This document shows, in pieces, positions 51,865-60,990 of a DNA stretch of 64,000 nt. Source of the DNA: Brachybacterium kimchii (GTDB taxonomy: Bacteria > Actinomycetota > Actinomycetes > Actinomycetales > Dermabacteraceae); NCBI RefSeq assembly GCF_023373525.1, contig NZ_CP097218.1:3348001-3412000 (forward strand). The letters run 5' to 3'. The notes below the pieces were generated by a model. That model was not told where the DNA came from, did no database searches, and saw nothing but the letters and a program-made list of their open reading frames with translations. The position numbers and the translations under genes were made by a program. Numbering within the stretch: the stretch's first letter is position 1; every line of letters begins with the position of its first letter.

Positions 51865-52935
51865 TCAGAGGGGCCGGAGGCTCGATTCCCGAACGACGAG
51901 CTCCGGCGCGAGCGCGGTGGGGGGTCCGTCGGGCCTGTCCGCTCCGTCCGTCCCGTCGACTCCGTCCGTCCCGCCTGGCGCGTCCGCTGCGCCTGCCCCG
52001 TCCTCGAGCCGCGAGAGCAGCCGGTGCATCGCTGCCCGGCCGAGCTGCGCGAAGGGCTGGGCGACGGAGGTGAGCGAGGGCGTGGTGTAGGTGGCGCCCT
52101 CGATGTCGTCGAAGCCGACGAGGGCGACGTCTCGGGGCACCTCGATGCCGCGCTCGCGCAGGGCGCGCAGGATCCCGATCGCCATCAGGTCGTTCGCGGC
52201 AAAGATCGCGTCCGGGAGCGCTCGCGCGGCGAGCTTCGTGCCGATCCGGTATCCCGAGCGCGCCGACCAGTCGCCGGGGTCCGTGCACTCGCCGTCGGCC
52301 CCGATGTCCGTGAGCGTCTCCTCGGTGCCGCGGCGCCGAGCGCGCGCGTCGAACCAGTCGACGGGGCCCGGCACGTGCACGATCCGGCGCATGCCCTGGT
52401 CGGCCAGGTGCGTGATGACCGCGCGGGCGCCGCTCGCCTGGTCCACGCCGACGACCTCCACGCCCGCCGCGTCCAAGGGGCCGGAGGACACCGAGAGCAC
52501 GGGCGTGGTGCGGGCCGCGGCCTCGGCCACGGGCGTCATGCCGTCGTGCCCGGCGACCACGATGATCCCGTCGACCCCGGAGCCGACGAGGTCCGAGGCG
52601 ACCTGCGCGTGCGGCTCACCAGGGGCGACGGTCGCGAGAAGGGTCGAGTAGCCGGCCTCGCGCGCGGCCCGCTCGATCGCCGCGGTGGTCTCCGCGGGGC
52701 CGAACAGCGAGGAGCCGTCCGACAGCACGCCGACGAGTGCCGAGCGGGTGGTCTTCAGTGCCCGGGCCGCGCGATTGCGCGCGTACCCGAGCTCCACGAT
52801 CGCCTCGAGCACGCGGTCGCGGGTCTCCGGACGCACGATCGACGGCTCGTTGAGCACTCGCGAGACCGTCTGGTACGAGACCCCGGCGCGCGCCGCGACA
52901 TCGAGCATCGAGGGGCGGCGCGAGGTCGTCGTCAT
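51865..52935 (-). CDS. LacI-family regulator, probable arabinose repressor
   Basis: A 356-residue LacI protein: helix-turn-helix SMLDVAARAGVSYQTVSRVLN at the start, then a sugar-binding domain (LVGVLSDGSSLFGPAETTAA; FAANDLMAIGILRALRERG; VALVGFDDIEGATYTTPSLT). Near residue 330 there is a Gly-Thr-Asp repeat tail (GTDGVDGTDGADRPDG) encoded by tandem DNA repeats. The ATG at 52935 has GGAG upstream. Copies of GATGTGAACGTTGCC stand before it and before araA, araD, araB and the divergent importer, so it is the likely repressor of the arabinose regulon and of itself. Confidence 0.88.
   Translation of the reverse strand: MTTTSRRPSMLDVAARAGVSYQTVSRVLNEPSIVRPETRDRVLEAIVELGYARNRAARALKTTRSALVGVLSDGSSLFGPAETTAAIERAAREAGYSTLLATVAPGEPHAQVASDLVGSGVDGIIVVAGHDGMTPVAEAAARTTPVLSVSSGPLDAAGVEVVGVDQASGARAVITHLADQGMRRIVHVPGPVDWFDARARRRGTEETLTDIGADGECTDPGDWSARSGYRIGTKLAARALPDAIFAANDLMAIGILRALRERGIEVPRDVALVGFDDIEGATYTTPSLTSVAQPFAQLGRAAMHRLLSRLEDGAGAADAPGGTDGVDGTDGADRPDGPPTALAPELVVRESSLRPL
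51942..51977. repeat. 18-bp tandem repeat inside the LacI gene
   Basis: CTCCGTCCGTCCCGTCGA is followed directly by CTCCGTCCGTCCCGCCTG; shorter GTCCGTC units precede it. It encodes the Gly-Thr-Asp-rich linker and is a likely length-variable site. Confidence 0.6.
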
Positions 52936-53050
52936 GGGAGCTCCGTGGATGTCGGCGGGAGAGAGGTGCGTGGGGCGCGCGTGGGCAGGGTGCGTGGGGC
53001 CTTTCGAAGGATACGGCGGCACGACCTCCGGCATCTCCGTCGCCCACGCC

Positions 53051-53066
53051 GATGTGAACGTTGCGA
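53051..53066. promoter_or_regulatory. ara operator, LacI-gene side
   Basis: GATGTGAACGTTGCGA, about 115 bases before the LacI start, consistent with autoregulation. Confidence 0.7.
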
Positions 53067-53095
53067 TTCCGTGACCTCGTGGGTCGCGCAAATGG

Positions 53096-53126
53096 TTGCG
53101 CCCGCAGTGGATGTGAACGTTATCAT
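53096..53126 (+). promoter_or_regulatory. Promoter of the arabinose importer
   Basis: TTGCGC (53096-53101) and TATCAT (53121-53126), 19 bases apart. The operator at 53110-53125 covers the -10 box. Confidence 0.55.
53110..53125 (+). promoter_or_regulatory. ara operator, importer side
   Basis: GATGTGAACGTTATCA. It is 45 bases from the site at 53051 centre to centre allowing for both, so the two could be bridged by a tetramer or regulate each direction separately. Confidence 0.65.
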
Positions 53127-53265
53127 CCATGGTGCTCCACGCCACAGCGCATGGATCCGATGCCGCCGGCACCGCTGCCGGCCCATCCGCCCGCCGCCCC
53201 ATCCCCGACACCCGCGCAGCACGCGCGAGTCCCGGACGCGGGCACCGTTTCGAAGAGGAGACACC

Positions 53266-54435
53266 ATGACCAGCAGCCATCCCGTGCCCAGCAGGCGCAC
53301 GTTCCTCGCCGGCGCCGGCTCGCTCGGCGCGATCGCCGCCCTCGCGGCATGCTCCGGCGGTGGCGCCGGGTCCTCGGGCCCCGACACCGAGGCCGACCCC
53401 AAGGACCAGACCATCGGCGTGGCCATGCCCACCCAGACCTACGAGCGCTGGGTCCAGGACGGCGCGAACATCAAGAAGTCCCTCGAGAAGGAGGGCTACA
53501 AGGTCACCCTCCAGTACGCCGACGACGACATCCCCACCCAGTCCCAGCAGATCGACCAGATGGTCACCCAGGGCGTCGCCGCCCTGATCATCGCCTCGAT
53601 CGACGGCTCGGCCCTGACCAGCCAGCTCGACGCCGCGAAGGCCGCCGGGATCCCCGTGATCTCCTACGACCGCCTCCTCACCAACAGCGAGAACGTCGAC
53701 TTCTACGTCACCTTCGACAACTACAAGGTGGGCGTCACCCAGGCGAACTCCCTGCTCTTCGGGCTCGGTCTGCTCGACGAGAAGTTCAAGAAGGCCTCCG
53801 ACGCCCCGAAGGGTCCGCTGAACATCGAGCTGTTCGCCGGCTCGCTCGACGACAACAACGCCCACCTGTTCTGGAAGGGCGCGATCGACACCCTGCAGCC
53901 GTACATGGACGACGGCGTGCTCGAGGTGCCCTCGAAGCAGACCGACATCGACCAGTGCGCCATCCAGCGCTGGGAGCAGGAGACCGCACAGAAACGCATG
54001 GAGAACCTGCTGACCACGCACTACAAGGGCGACAAGAAGCTCGACGGTGTCCTCGCCCCGGCCGACCCGCTCTCGCGCGGCATCATCAACGCCCTGCAGA
54101 ACGACGGCCGCGGCGACACCATCAAGGACGGCCTGCCGATCATCACCGGCCAGGACGCCGAGATCGCCTCGATCAAGCTCATCGCCGACGGCGTGCAGTT
54201 CTCGACGATCTTCAAGGACACCCGCAAGCTCGCCGACCAGGCCGTGGTCGCCGCGAAGGCGTACCTCGAGGGCAAGGAGCCGGAGGCGAACGACACCAAG
54301 ACCTACGACAACGGCTCGAAGGTCGTCCCCTCCTACCTGCTGCCCGTCGAGATGGTGCTCGAGTCCAACTACGAGAAGATCCTCGTCGACTCCGGCTACT
54401 ACACGGAGGAGCAGGTCGAGAAGGGCCAGGCCTGA
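53266..54435 (+). CDS. Multi-sugar ABC transporter substrate-binding lipoprotein (ChvE-like)
   Basis: A 389-residue periplasmic-type binding protein of the ribose/xylose (CUT2) class. The signal has SRRTFL and a lipobox ending at Cys29 (LAAC). The mature protein starts [18 protein letters not shown] and contains [31 protein letters not shown] and [17 protein letters not shown], closely matching ChvE/XylF proteins that bind arabinose, xylose or galactose. The preceding ATG has GAAGAGGAG. It is first in a three-gene operon with ATPase and permease and under the ara operator, so L-arabinose is the likely cargo. Confidence 0.93.
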   Translation: MTSSHPVPSRRTFLAGAGSLGAIAALAACSGGGAGSSGPDTEADPKDQTIGVAMPTQTYERWVQDGANIKKSLEKEGYKVTLQYADDDIPTQSQQIDQMVTQGVAALIIASIDGSALTSQLDAAKAAGIPVISYDRLLTNSENVDFYVTFDNYKVGVTQANSLLFGLGLLDEKFKKASDAPKGPLNIELFAGSLDDNNAHLFWKGAIDTLQPYMDDGVLEVPSKQTDIDQCAIQRWEQETAQKRMENLLTTHYKGDKKLDGVLAPADPLSRGIINALQNDGRGDTIKDGLPIITGQDAEIASIKLIADGVQFSTIFKDTRKLADQAVVAAKAYLEGKEPEANDTKTYDNGSKVVPSYLLPVEMVLESNYEKILVDSGYYTEEQVEKGQA

Positions 54436-54580
54436 GCGTGCTCGGGACGAATCGGCGTCGGCCGCGGGACCAGCAGTCCCTCACCGCGGCCGACGCCCCC
54501 GCCCGTGCCCGCGCGGTCGACCCCGTCGCCGCGCGCGCCCGCGGCGCGCGCACCTGCGTTCCAGCCCGAAGGAGGGCCCG

Positions 54581-56125
54581 ATGAACGACAGCATCCTCGA
54601 GATGCGCTCCATCACCAAGCGCTTCCCCGGCGTCACCGCCCTGAGCGACGTCTCCCTGAGCGTCCGCGAGGGCGAGATCCACGGGATCTGCGGCGAGAAC
54701 GGGGCAGGGAAGTCCACGCTCATGAAGGTGCTCTCGGGCGTCGAGCCCGCCGGCACCTACGACGGCGAGATCCACTTCCGCGGCCGCCCCATGAGCTTCC
54801 ACTCGATCAACGACTCCGAGGCCGAGGGGATCGTGATCATCCACCAGGAGCTCGCCCTGGTGCCTCACCTGACCATCGCCGAGAACATCTTCCTGGGCAA
54901 CGAGCGCTCCCGCGGGGGCGTCATCAGCTGGGGCGAGACGAACTCGGAGGCGCTCAGGCTGCTGCGCCGCGTGGGCCTCGACGAGAACCCGGTGACGCCG
55001 GTCGGCCAGCTCGGCGTCGGCAAGCAGCAGCTCGTCGAGATCGCCAAGGCGCTCTCGAAGAACGTGAGCCTGCTGATCCTCGACGAGCCCACCGCCGCGC
55101 TGAACGACGACGACTCCGAGCACCTGCTCGGCCTCATCCGCGGTCTGCGCGACGAGCAGGGCGTCACCTCGATCATCATCTCCCACAAGCTCGGTGAGAT
55201 CGCCGAGATCGCCGACACCACCACCGTCATCCGCGACGGGTCGACCATCGAGACCATCGACATGCACGGCGGGGGAGCGTCGGGCCGCGGCCTCATCCCG
55301 CGCATCATCAAGGGGATGGTCGGGCGGGACATGGACAGCATGTTCCCCGAGCGCAGCGTCGAGATCGGCGAGGAGGTGCTGCGCATCGAGGACTGGCACG
55401 TCACCCACCCGACCCAGCCCGACCGCACCCTCGTCGACGGGGTCTCGATCACCGCGCGCGCCGGTGAGGTCGTCGGCATCGCCGGCCTCATGGGCGCGGG
55501 CCGCACCGAGCTCGCGATGAGCGTGTTCGGCCGCTCCTACGGGCGCGAGATCAGCGGGAGGGTGTTCATGCACGGGCGCCCCGCGAACGTGCGCGGCGTG
55601 GCCGATGCGATCGGCAGCGGCATCGCGTACGTCAGCGAGGACCGCAAGCGCTACGGGCTGAACCTCATCCAGGACGTGCGGCGCAACATCAGCGCCGCGG
55701 CGCTGGGCAAGGTCTCCCGCTCGGGCTGGATCGACGGCAACCAGGAGATCTCCGTCGCCGAGCGCTACCGGAAGTCGCTGAACATCAAGACGCCGACGGT
55801 GCTCTCGCGCGTCGGCCAGCTCTCCGGCGGCAACCAGCAGAAGGTCGCGCTCAGCAAGTGGCTGTTCACCGAGCCCGACGTGCTGATCCTCGACGAGCCC
55901 ACCCGCGGCGTCGACGTCGGCGCGAAGTACGAGATCTACACGCTGATCAACGAGCTCGCGGAGCAGGGGAAGGCGATCGTCGTGATCTCCTCCGAGCTGC
56001 CCGAGGTGATGGGGCTCGCCGATCGCATCTACACACTGTCCGCCGGCCGCATCACCGGTGAGGTGAGCGCCGCGGACGCCACGCAGGAGCACCTGATGGA
56101 GCTCATGACCATGGAGAGGGAGTGA
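54581..56125 (+). CDS. Sugar ABC transporter ATP-binding protein (GguA/XylG type)
   Basis: A 514-residue tandem ATPase. Domain 1 has Walker [13 protein letters not shown] (about residue 37), a degenerate signature [16 protein letters not shown] and Walker [12 protein letters not shown]; domain 2 has a degenerate Walker [12 protein letters not shown], an intact LSGGNQQKV and Walker [15 protein letters not shown]. This asymmetry is normal for CUT2 importers. GAAGGAG precedes the ATG. It energises uptake through the permease that follows ten bases later. Confidence 0.95.
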   Translation: MNDSILEMRSITKRFPGVTALSDVSLSVREGEIHGICGENGAGKSTLMKVLSGVEPAGTYDGEIHFRGRPMSFHSINDSEAEGIVIIHQELALVPHLTIAENIFLGNERSRGGVISWGETNSEALRLLRRVGLDENPVTPVGQLGVGKQQLVEIAKALSKNVSLLILDEPTAALNDDDSEHLLGLIRGLRDEQGVTSIIISHKLGEIAEIADTTTVIRDGSTIETIDMHGGGASGRGLIPRIIKGMVGRDMDSMFPERSVEIGEEVLRIEDWHVTHPTQPDRTLVDGVSITARAGEVVGIAGLMGAGRTELAMSVFGRSYGREISGRVFMHGRPANVRGVADAIGSGIAYVSEDRKRYGLNLIQDVRRNISAAALGKVSRSGWIDGNQEISVAERYRKSLNIKTPTVLSRVGQLSGGNQQKVALSKWLFTEPDVLILDEPTRGVDVGAKYEIYTLINELAEQGKAIVVISSELPEVMGLADRIYTLSAGRITGEVSAADATQEHLMELMTMERE

Positions 56126-56135
56126 GGGACCACCG

Positions 56136-57317
56136 ATGGCCGGAACCTCCGATATCAAGGACCTGCTCACCAGGAACGTCCGCCAGAGCGGCATCTACAT
56201 CGCGTTCGTGTTCATCGTGCTGCTGTTCACGGTGCTCACCCGCGGCGCGCTGCTGAGCCCGGGCAACCTCACGAACCTGATCCTGCAGTACTCCTACATC
56301 CTGATCCTCGCGATCGGGATGGTGCTCATCATCGTCGCCGGGCACATCGACCTCTCGGTCGGCTCGGTCGTCGCGTTCACCGGCTCGGTCGCCGCCGTGG
56401 TCGTCATCCAGCACGGACTGCCGTGGTGGCTGGGGATCCTCGCGGCCCTCGGCGTCGGCATCCTGGTGGGACTGTGGCAGGGATTCTGGGTCGCGATCGT
56501 CGGGATCCCGGCGTTCATCGTGACCCTCGCGGGCATGCTCATCTTCCGCGGCATGACCATGCAGACTCTGGGCAACGTGTCGCTCTCGCCGTTCCCCGAG
56601 GCGTACCAGAAGATCGCCGGCGGCTTCCTCAACGGCCTCTTGGGCGGGCCCGGGTACGACGTGTTCACGCTGGTCGTCGCGGCCGCCGTCGTGATCGTGT
56701 TCGCGCTCCAGCAGTGGCGGGCGCGCCTCGCGAAGCTGCGCTACGACCAGGCCGTCGAGGCGCTGTGGATCTTCGCGGTCAAGGTCGCCGTCGTCGCCGT
56801 CATCGTGATGGCCTTCGCCTGGCAGATCGCCAACGCCCGCGGCCTGCCCATGGTGCTGATCCTGCTGGCCGCGCTGATCCTCATCTACTCCTTCGTCAGC
56901 CAGCAGACCGTCTTCGGCCGGCACGTCTACGCCATGGGCGGGAACCTGCAGGCCGCACGCCTCTCCGGTGTGAAGACGCGCCTGGTGAACATGATGCTGT
57001 TCGTGAACATGGGCCTGCTCTCCGCGATCGCCGGCATCGTCTACTCGGCACGCTCGAACTCGGCGCAGCCGGGCGCGGGCAACATGTTCGAGCTCGACGC
57101 GATCGCGGCCGCGTTCATCGGCGGCGCCGCCGTCAGCGGCGGTGTGGGCAAGGTGCAGGGCGCCATCATCGGCGGCCTGATCATGGCGGTCATGTCCAAC
57201 GGCATGCAGATCATGGGCATCGGCCAGTCCACCCAGTCGATCGTGCGCGGCGTGGTGCTGATCCTCGCCGTCGCCTTCGACGTCTACAACAAGAAGCGCG
57301 CCGGCGCCGAGGGGTGA
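56136..57317 (+). CDS. Sugar ABC transporter permease (GguB/XylH type)
   Basis: A 393-residue permease of the CUT2 class with about ten membrane segments. VLIIVAGHIDLSVGSVVAFTG (about 68) is the family hallmark; NARGLPMVLILLAALI, YAMGGNLQAARLSGVKT and AIAAAFIGGAAVSGGVGKVQG follow. It forms the channel of the ChvE-type importer. It ends the operon; a 54-bp palindrome follows its stop by 36 bases. Confidence 0.94.
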   Translation: MAGTSDIKDLLTRNVRQSGIYIAFVFIVLLFTVLTRGALLSPGNLTNLILQYSYILILAIGMVLIIVAGHIDLSVGSVVAFTGSVAAVVVIQHGLPWWLGILAALGVGILVGLWQGFWVAIVGIPAFIVTLAGMLIFRGMTMQTLGNVSLSPFPEAYQKIAGGFLNGLLGGPGYDVFTLVVAAAVVIVFALQQWRARLAKLRYDQAVEALWIFAVKVAVVAVIVMAFAWQIANARGLPMVLILLAALILIYSFVSQQTVFGRHVYAMGGNLQAARLSGVKTRLVNMMLFVNMGLLSAIAGIVYSARSNSAQPGAGNMFELDAIAAAFIGGAAVSGGVGKVQGAIIGGLIMAVMSNGMQIMGIGQSTQSIVRGVVLILAVAFDVYNKKRAGAEG

Positions 57318-57353
57318 GGGCGGCGGGCCGACCTCCGGCCCCCTATGGACCTC

Positions 57354-57407
57354 GAGAAGTACGAAACCGTTGCCATGACTGCTCATGGCAACGGTTTCGT
57401 ACTTCTC
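57354..57407. repeat. 54-bp palindrome, copy 2 of a dispersed repeat
   Basis: Perfect 25-base arms around the loop CTGC, centred at 57380/57381. It begins GAGAAGTACGAAACCG and ends GTTTCGTACTTCTC. It aligns end to end with copy 1 at 24840-24893, with compensatory changes at positions 15/40 and 23/32. It lies between convergent genes and probably terminates both. Confidence 0.82.
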
Positions 57408-57504
57408 ACGCTCGCACGGCCGCGTCCTCGCCCTGCTCCTCCGTCGGCCAGCTGCTCCGTCGGCCTGCTCCTCCGTCGGCCCGCTGGGCGTGAGGAGCCG
57501 CCCG

Positions 57505-58437
57505 TCAGCCCTTCAGCCCGGTCCCGGCCACGCCCTCGACGATCTGGCGCTGGAAGACCAGGTAGAGCAGCACCAGGGGGAGGGCGGCGAGGATCGCGCC
57601 GGCCTGGATGTCGGCGAAGCGCTGGCCGAAGCTGCCCTGCACCGTCGCGAGGCCCACGGGGATCGTCATCAGGTTCGGGTTGGTGAGGACGAACAGCGGC
57701 AGCAGCAGGTTGTTCCACACGCCCACGAAGGTGAGGATCGCGACAGCGGCGATCACGGGGCGCGAGAGCGGCATGATCACCGACCAGTAGATCTTCCACA
57801 GCCCGGCGCCGTCGATGCGCGCGGCCTCCTCGAGCTCGCGGGGGATGCCGTCGAAGAACTGCTTGAAGATGAACACCGAGATGACCGCGGGGACCTGCGG
57901 GAAGATCACCGCCCAGTAGGTGTTCAGCAGGTTCGCGGCGCCCAGCATCTCGAAGATCGGCACGATGAGCACCTGGCTGGGGATCATGATGCCCAGCAGG
58001 ATCATCAGCATCACGGTGGTGCGTCCGCGGAAGCGCATCCGGGAGAGCGCGAAGGCGGCCATCGAGGCGAAGACGACGGTGAGGAGCGTCGTGATGATGC
58101 CGGTGATCGCGCTGGCGAGGTACCAGTTCCAGATGTCGCCCGCGCCGAAGAGCGTCGAGTACGAGTGCAGGGTCGGGTACCAGTGGGAGAGGATCTCGTT
58201 CGCGCCGAGCGCCGCCACACCGTTCTCGGACAGCGAGGTCTTCAGCGCGAACAGGCTCGGGATCAGCCAGATCACCGCGAACACGACCAGTACGATCCAG
58301 GTGACGATCGTGAAGGTGCGTCCGCTGATGCCGGCGCCCGAGGGCCGGGCCGGGGGAGCGGCGGCGGAGATCGCGCCGCCCACGCCGGATCGGCCCGCGC
58401 GCCCGGGGGTGGAGGTGGTCGCGGTGGTCGTGGTCAT
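57505..58437 (-). CDS. Carbohydrate ABC transporter permease (MalG type)
   Basis: A 310-residue permease with a Thr/Ala/Gly-rich N-terminal tail of about 35 residues, six helices and the EAA loop LEEAARIDGAGLWKIYWSVIMP. It pairs with the permease at 58441-59433, whose stop is three bases upstream of its ATG. As in the 15385-18521 system no ATPase gene is present, so a shared ATPase must serve both importers. Cargo is probably arabinose-containing oligosaccharides, given the GH51 enzyme nearby. Confidence 0.9.
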   Translation of the reverse strand: MTTTTATTSTPGRAGRSGVGGAISAAAPPARPSGAGISGRTFTIVTWIVLVVFAVIWLIPSLFALKTSLSENGVAALGANEILSHWYPTLHSYSTLFGAGDIWNWYLASAITGIITTLLTVVFASMAAFALSRMRFRGRTTVMLMILLGIMIPSQVLIVPIFEMLGAANLLNTYWAVIFPQVPAVISVFIFKQFFDGIPRELEEAARIDGAGLWKIYWSVIMPLSRPVIAAVAILTFVGVWNNLLLPLFVLTNPNLMTIPVGLATVQGSFGQRFADIQAGAILAALPLVLLYLVFQRQIVEGVAGTGLKG

Positions 58438-58440
58438 GGC

Positions 58441-59433
58441 TCAGGCCTCCTGGTCGCGACGGGCGGCCACGCGCTCGACGATCTCGCGGATCACGGCGAT
58501 GGCGACGATGATGATGAACAGCAGCACCGAGGCGGCTGACGCGGCGCCGATGCGGTTGTCGGTGAAGGCGGTGCCGGTGATCAGGCCCAGGCTGACCTGG
58601 GTGGAGATGCCCGGACCGCCGTTGGTCATCAGATAGACCTGGTCGAAGATCTTCAGGCTCGCGATGATCTGTAGCAGGATGACGAGCGTCGTGGTGCGGC
58701 GCAACAGCGGGATCGTCACGTGCCGGATCTGCTGCCAGGTGCTCGCGCCGTCGACGGCCGCGGCCTCGTAGAGCTCGCGCGGGATGTCCTGCAGCCCCGC
58801 GAGGTAGAGGATGAAGTTGAACCCGATGGTCCACCACACCGTCGCGATCGCGACGCCCACCATCGCGCTCTTGGGATCGGCGAGGATCCCCGAGCCCGGG
58901 GTGAAGCCGAGCAGCGACTGCACGCTCGCGAAGAGGCCCGTGGCCGGCGTGAAGATGAAGACCCAGATCAGGGAGATCGTCGCCGAGGGCAGGATGAACG
59001 GCAGGAAGAAGGCGAGGCGGAAGAACCACTGGCCCCGCTGCAGGCGGTTGGTGAGCACCGCGAAGACGAACGCGAGGATCACCAGCGGCGGCACGGTGTA
59101 CAGCGTGAACTGCAGGGTGTGCCAGAGGGAGGACCAGAAGTCCGCGCGCGAGAACATCTCCACGTAGTTGTCGAGGCCCGCGAAGCTGCCCAGGCCGCGG
59201 TGGACCAGCGAGGTGTTGAAGAAGCTTGCGACGAACATCCAGATCGTCGGCCCCAGCAGGAACGCCAGGTAGAAGAGCCCGAACGGCGCGAGGAACAGCC
59301 AGGCGCCCGGGCCGGTGCCGCGGTCGGAGGGTCGTCCGCCGCGACCGGCTCGGCGGGCCGGAGCGGCCGCGCTCGCGGCCGCCGGGGAGTTCGGCGCCGA
59401 CGGGACGTTCGGCGTCGTCGTTGCACTGGTCAT
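58441..59433 (-). CDS. Carbohydrate ABC transporter permease (MalF type)
   Basis: A 330-residue permease. After an Ala/Pro/Arg-rich tail of about 45 residues come six helices and the EAA loop YEAAAVDGASTWQQIRHVTIP. It is the MalF-like partner of the next gene. The start at 59433 is chosen at MTSATTTPNV; a longer frame upstream overlaps the binding-protein gene. Stop-to-start spacing to its partner is three bases. Confidence 0.9.
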   Translation of the reverse strand: MTSATTTPNVPSAPNSPAAASAAAPARRAGRGGRPSDRGTGPGAWLFLAPFGLFYLAFLLGPTIWMFVASFFNTSLVHRGLGSFAGLDNYVEMFSRADFWSSLWHTLQFTLYTVPPLVILAFVFAVLTNRLQRGQWFFRLAFFLPFILPSATISLIWVFIFTPATGLFASVQSLLGFTPGSGILADPKSAMVGVAIATVWWTIGFNFILYLAGLQDIPRELYEAAAVDGASTWQQIRHVTIPLLRRTTTLVILLQIIASLKIFDQVYLMTNGGPGISTQVSLGLITGTAFTDNRIGAASAASVLLFIIIVAIAVIREIVERVAARRDQEA

Positions 59434-59453
59434 GATGCGTGCGTCCCTTCGGC

Positions 59454-60815
59454 TCAGAGCGGGCTGGGCGGGTCGAGGTAGGTCTGGAGCTGGCCGCGGA
59501 TGGCGCTCAGCGCGCCCTCCGGAGTGGTCGACCCCTGCTGCACGAGGGCGAGCTGCGCGCCGACCGTCGCCTCGAAGGTCGAGCCCGAGCCGCCGTACCA
59601 GGCGGCGTCGTCGTAGTAGGCGTTCTCCGCGGCGGAGGCGTAGTCCGACTGCGGTGTGAGCTTCTTGTACTCCGCGCTGTCGTAGGTGGGCAGGTAGGCG
59701 GGGACGTGCCCGCCCTCCGCCCAGGTCATCGACTCGGTCAGCATCGACTTGATGAATCCGAGCGCCTGCGTCAGCTGCTCGGGCGTGCGGTCCTTCTTCG
59801 GCAGGATGAAGGTGTGGGAGTCGGCCTGTGCGGCGGGGCGGTCGAACAGGGTGGGGATGGGCGCCATACCGAACTTCAGGCCCTCGATCGACTGGAAGGT
59901 GCTGATCTCCCACTCGCCCTGCAGGTAGATGCCGGCCTTGCCCGTCGCCATCTGCGTCTGGGATCCCGCGTAGTCGATGCCGCGGTTCAGCCAGCCCTTC
60001 TCGACCCACTTCTGCAGGCGCGCCGTGATGTCCGTGTAGATGTCCTCGTCGACGGTGATCTTCGCGCCCCCGTCGGAGAGGAACGGGGTGGCGTCCTCGT
60101 ACTGGTTGTACAGCGACCAGAACAGTCGCCACGGCGTCGCGGTCTCGCTCACGTTCGCGGAGGTCAGGGCCTCCGATCCGGTGACGCCCTTGATCTCCTC
60201 GAGGGCGGACTCGAAGGTGTCCACGCCCGAGAGGTCGGTGAGGGAGCCGTCGGACTCGAGCAGTCCGGCCTTGTCCATCACCTCGTGGTTGAAGAACATG
60301 ACGAACGGGTGGGTGTCGAGCGGGATCGCGATGTTCTTGCCGTCGGTGACCTGCGCGCTCCAGGCCTTCTCGTTGAAGTCCGAGGTCTTCAGGCCCACGC
60401 TCGCGAGGTCGTCCTCGCTGATGGGATCGAGGATGCCGCCGTCCCACAGGGGCTTCGCGCGGGTGAGGTGGGCGACCGCGACGTCGGGCGGCTGGTTGCC
60501 GACGGTCGCGAGCGTGACCTTGGAGTAGTACGGATTGCCCCAGGCGAACGTCGTGGCCTGCAGCGAGGAGGACCCGCCGTGGGCCTTCTCGTAGACCTTC
60601 TCCATGTCCTGCATGCGGCCGCCGTCGCCGCCGCCGAACAGGTTCCAGAACACCAGGGTCTCGGGGGCGACCTCGCCGCCCACGAGGCCCGCGCCGAGGG
60701 GCCCGCCGCAGCCGGCCAGCGCGGCGGACGCGCCGAGCACGGCGGTCGAGCCGAGGAGGGTGCGGCGGCCGACGGGACGTCGGCCGGCAGAGCCGAGGGG
60801 CGTGCGCACACGCAT
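59454..60815 (-). CDS. ABC transporter substrate-binding lipoprotein
   Basis: A 453-residue CUT1 solute-binding protein. The signal has GRRTLL and a lipobox ending in Cys36 (LAGC); the mature part includes TLVFWNLFGGGDGGRMQDME, IPLDTHPFVMFFNHEVMDKAG and IYLQGEWEISTFQSIEG. It begins the importer operon from a promoter at 60883-60910 that carries two different operator types. Arabino-oligosaccharides are the likely ligand from the neighbouring GH51 gene and the shared operator, but xylo-oligosaccharides cannot be excluded. Confidence 0.9.
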   Translation of the reverse strand: MRVRTPLGSAGRRPVGRRTLLGSTAVLGASAALAGCGGPLGAGLVGGEVAPETLVFWNLFGGGDGGRMQDMEKVYEKAHGGSSSLQATTFAWGNPYYSKVTLATVGNQPPDVAVAHLTRAKPLWDGGILDPISEDDLASVGLKTSDFNEKAWSAQVTDGKNIAIPLDTHPFVMFFNHEVMDKAGLLESDGSLTDLSGVDTFESALEEIKGVTGSEALTSANVSETATPWRLFWSLYNQYEDATPFLSDGGAKITVDEDIYTDITARLQKWVEKGWLNRGIDYAGSQTQMATGKAGIYLQGEWEISTFQSIEGLKFGMAPIPTLFDRPAAQADSHTFILPKKDRTPEQLTQALGFIKSMLTESMTWAEGGHVPAYLPTYDSAEYKKLTPQSDYASAAENAYYDDAAWYGGSGSTFEATVGAQLALVQQGSTTPEGALSAIRGQLQTYLDPPSPL

Positions 60816-60846
60816 GGGGCATCACTCCGTCGTGGATCGGGATCAC

Positions 60847-60861
60847 GGTGTGAACGTGACC
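60847..60861. promoter_or_regulatory. Degenerate ara operator before the second importer
   Basis: GGTGTGAACGTGACC keeps the TGTGAACGT core of the arabinose sites and lies 32 bases before the binding-protein start, downstream of its promoter. Confidence 0.5.
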
Positions 60862-60871
60862 CAGAGCATCT

Positions 60872-60886
60872 TTGCAACGTTGAGAA
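60872..60886. promoter_or_regulatory. CAACGTTG operator before the second importer
   Basis: TTGCAACGTTGAGAA contains the palindrome CAACGTTG and overlaps the -10 box. The same TGCAACGTTG occurs at 62205-62214 before the GH51 gene, on the other side of the LacI gene at 60991-62052. Confidence 0.65.
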
Positions 60887-60910
60887 TACACGCGGTGGTG
60901 CCGAGCGCAA
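60883..60910 (-). promoter_or_regulatory. Promoter of the second importer operon
   Basis: On the minus strand TTGCGC (60910-60905) and TATTCT (60888-60883) are 16 bases apart. Confidence 0.55.
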
Positions 60911-60990
60911 GGGATCGCAGGGACGCGCGGCGGGGCCGAGGGCGGCCGGGTCCCGTCGGGCGCGATCGGGGGTCCGCGCCGGCCCCGCGC

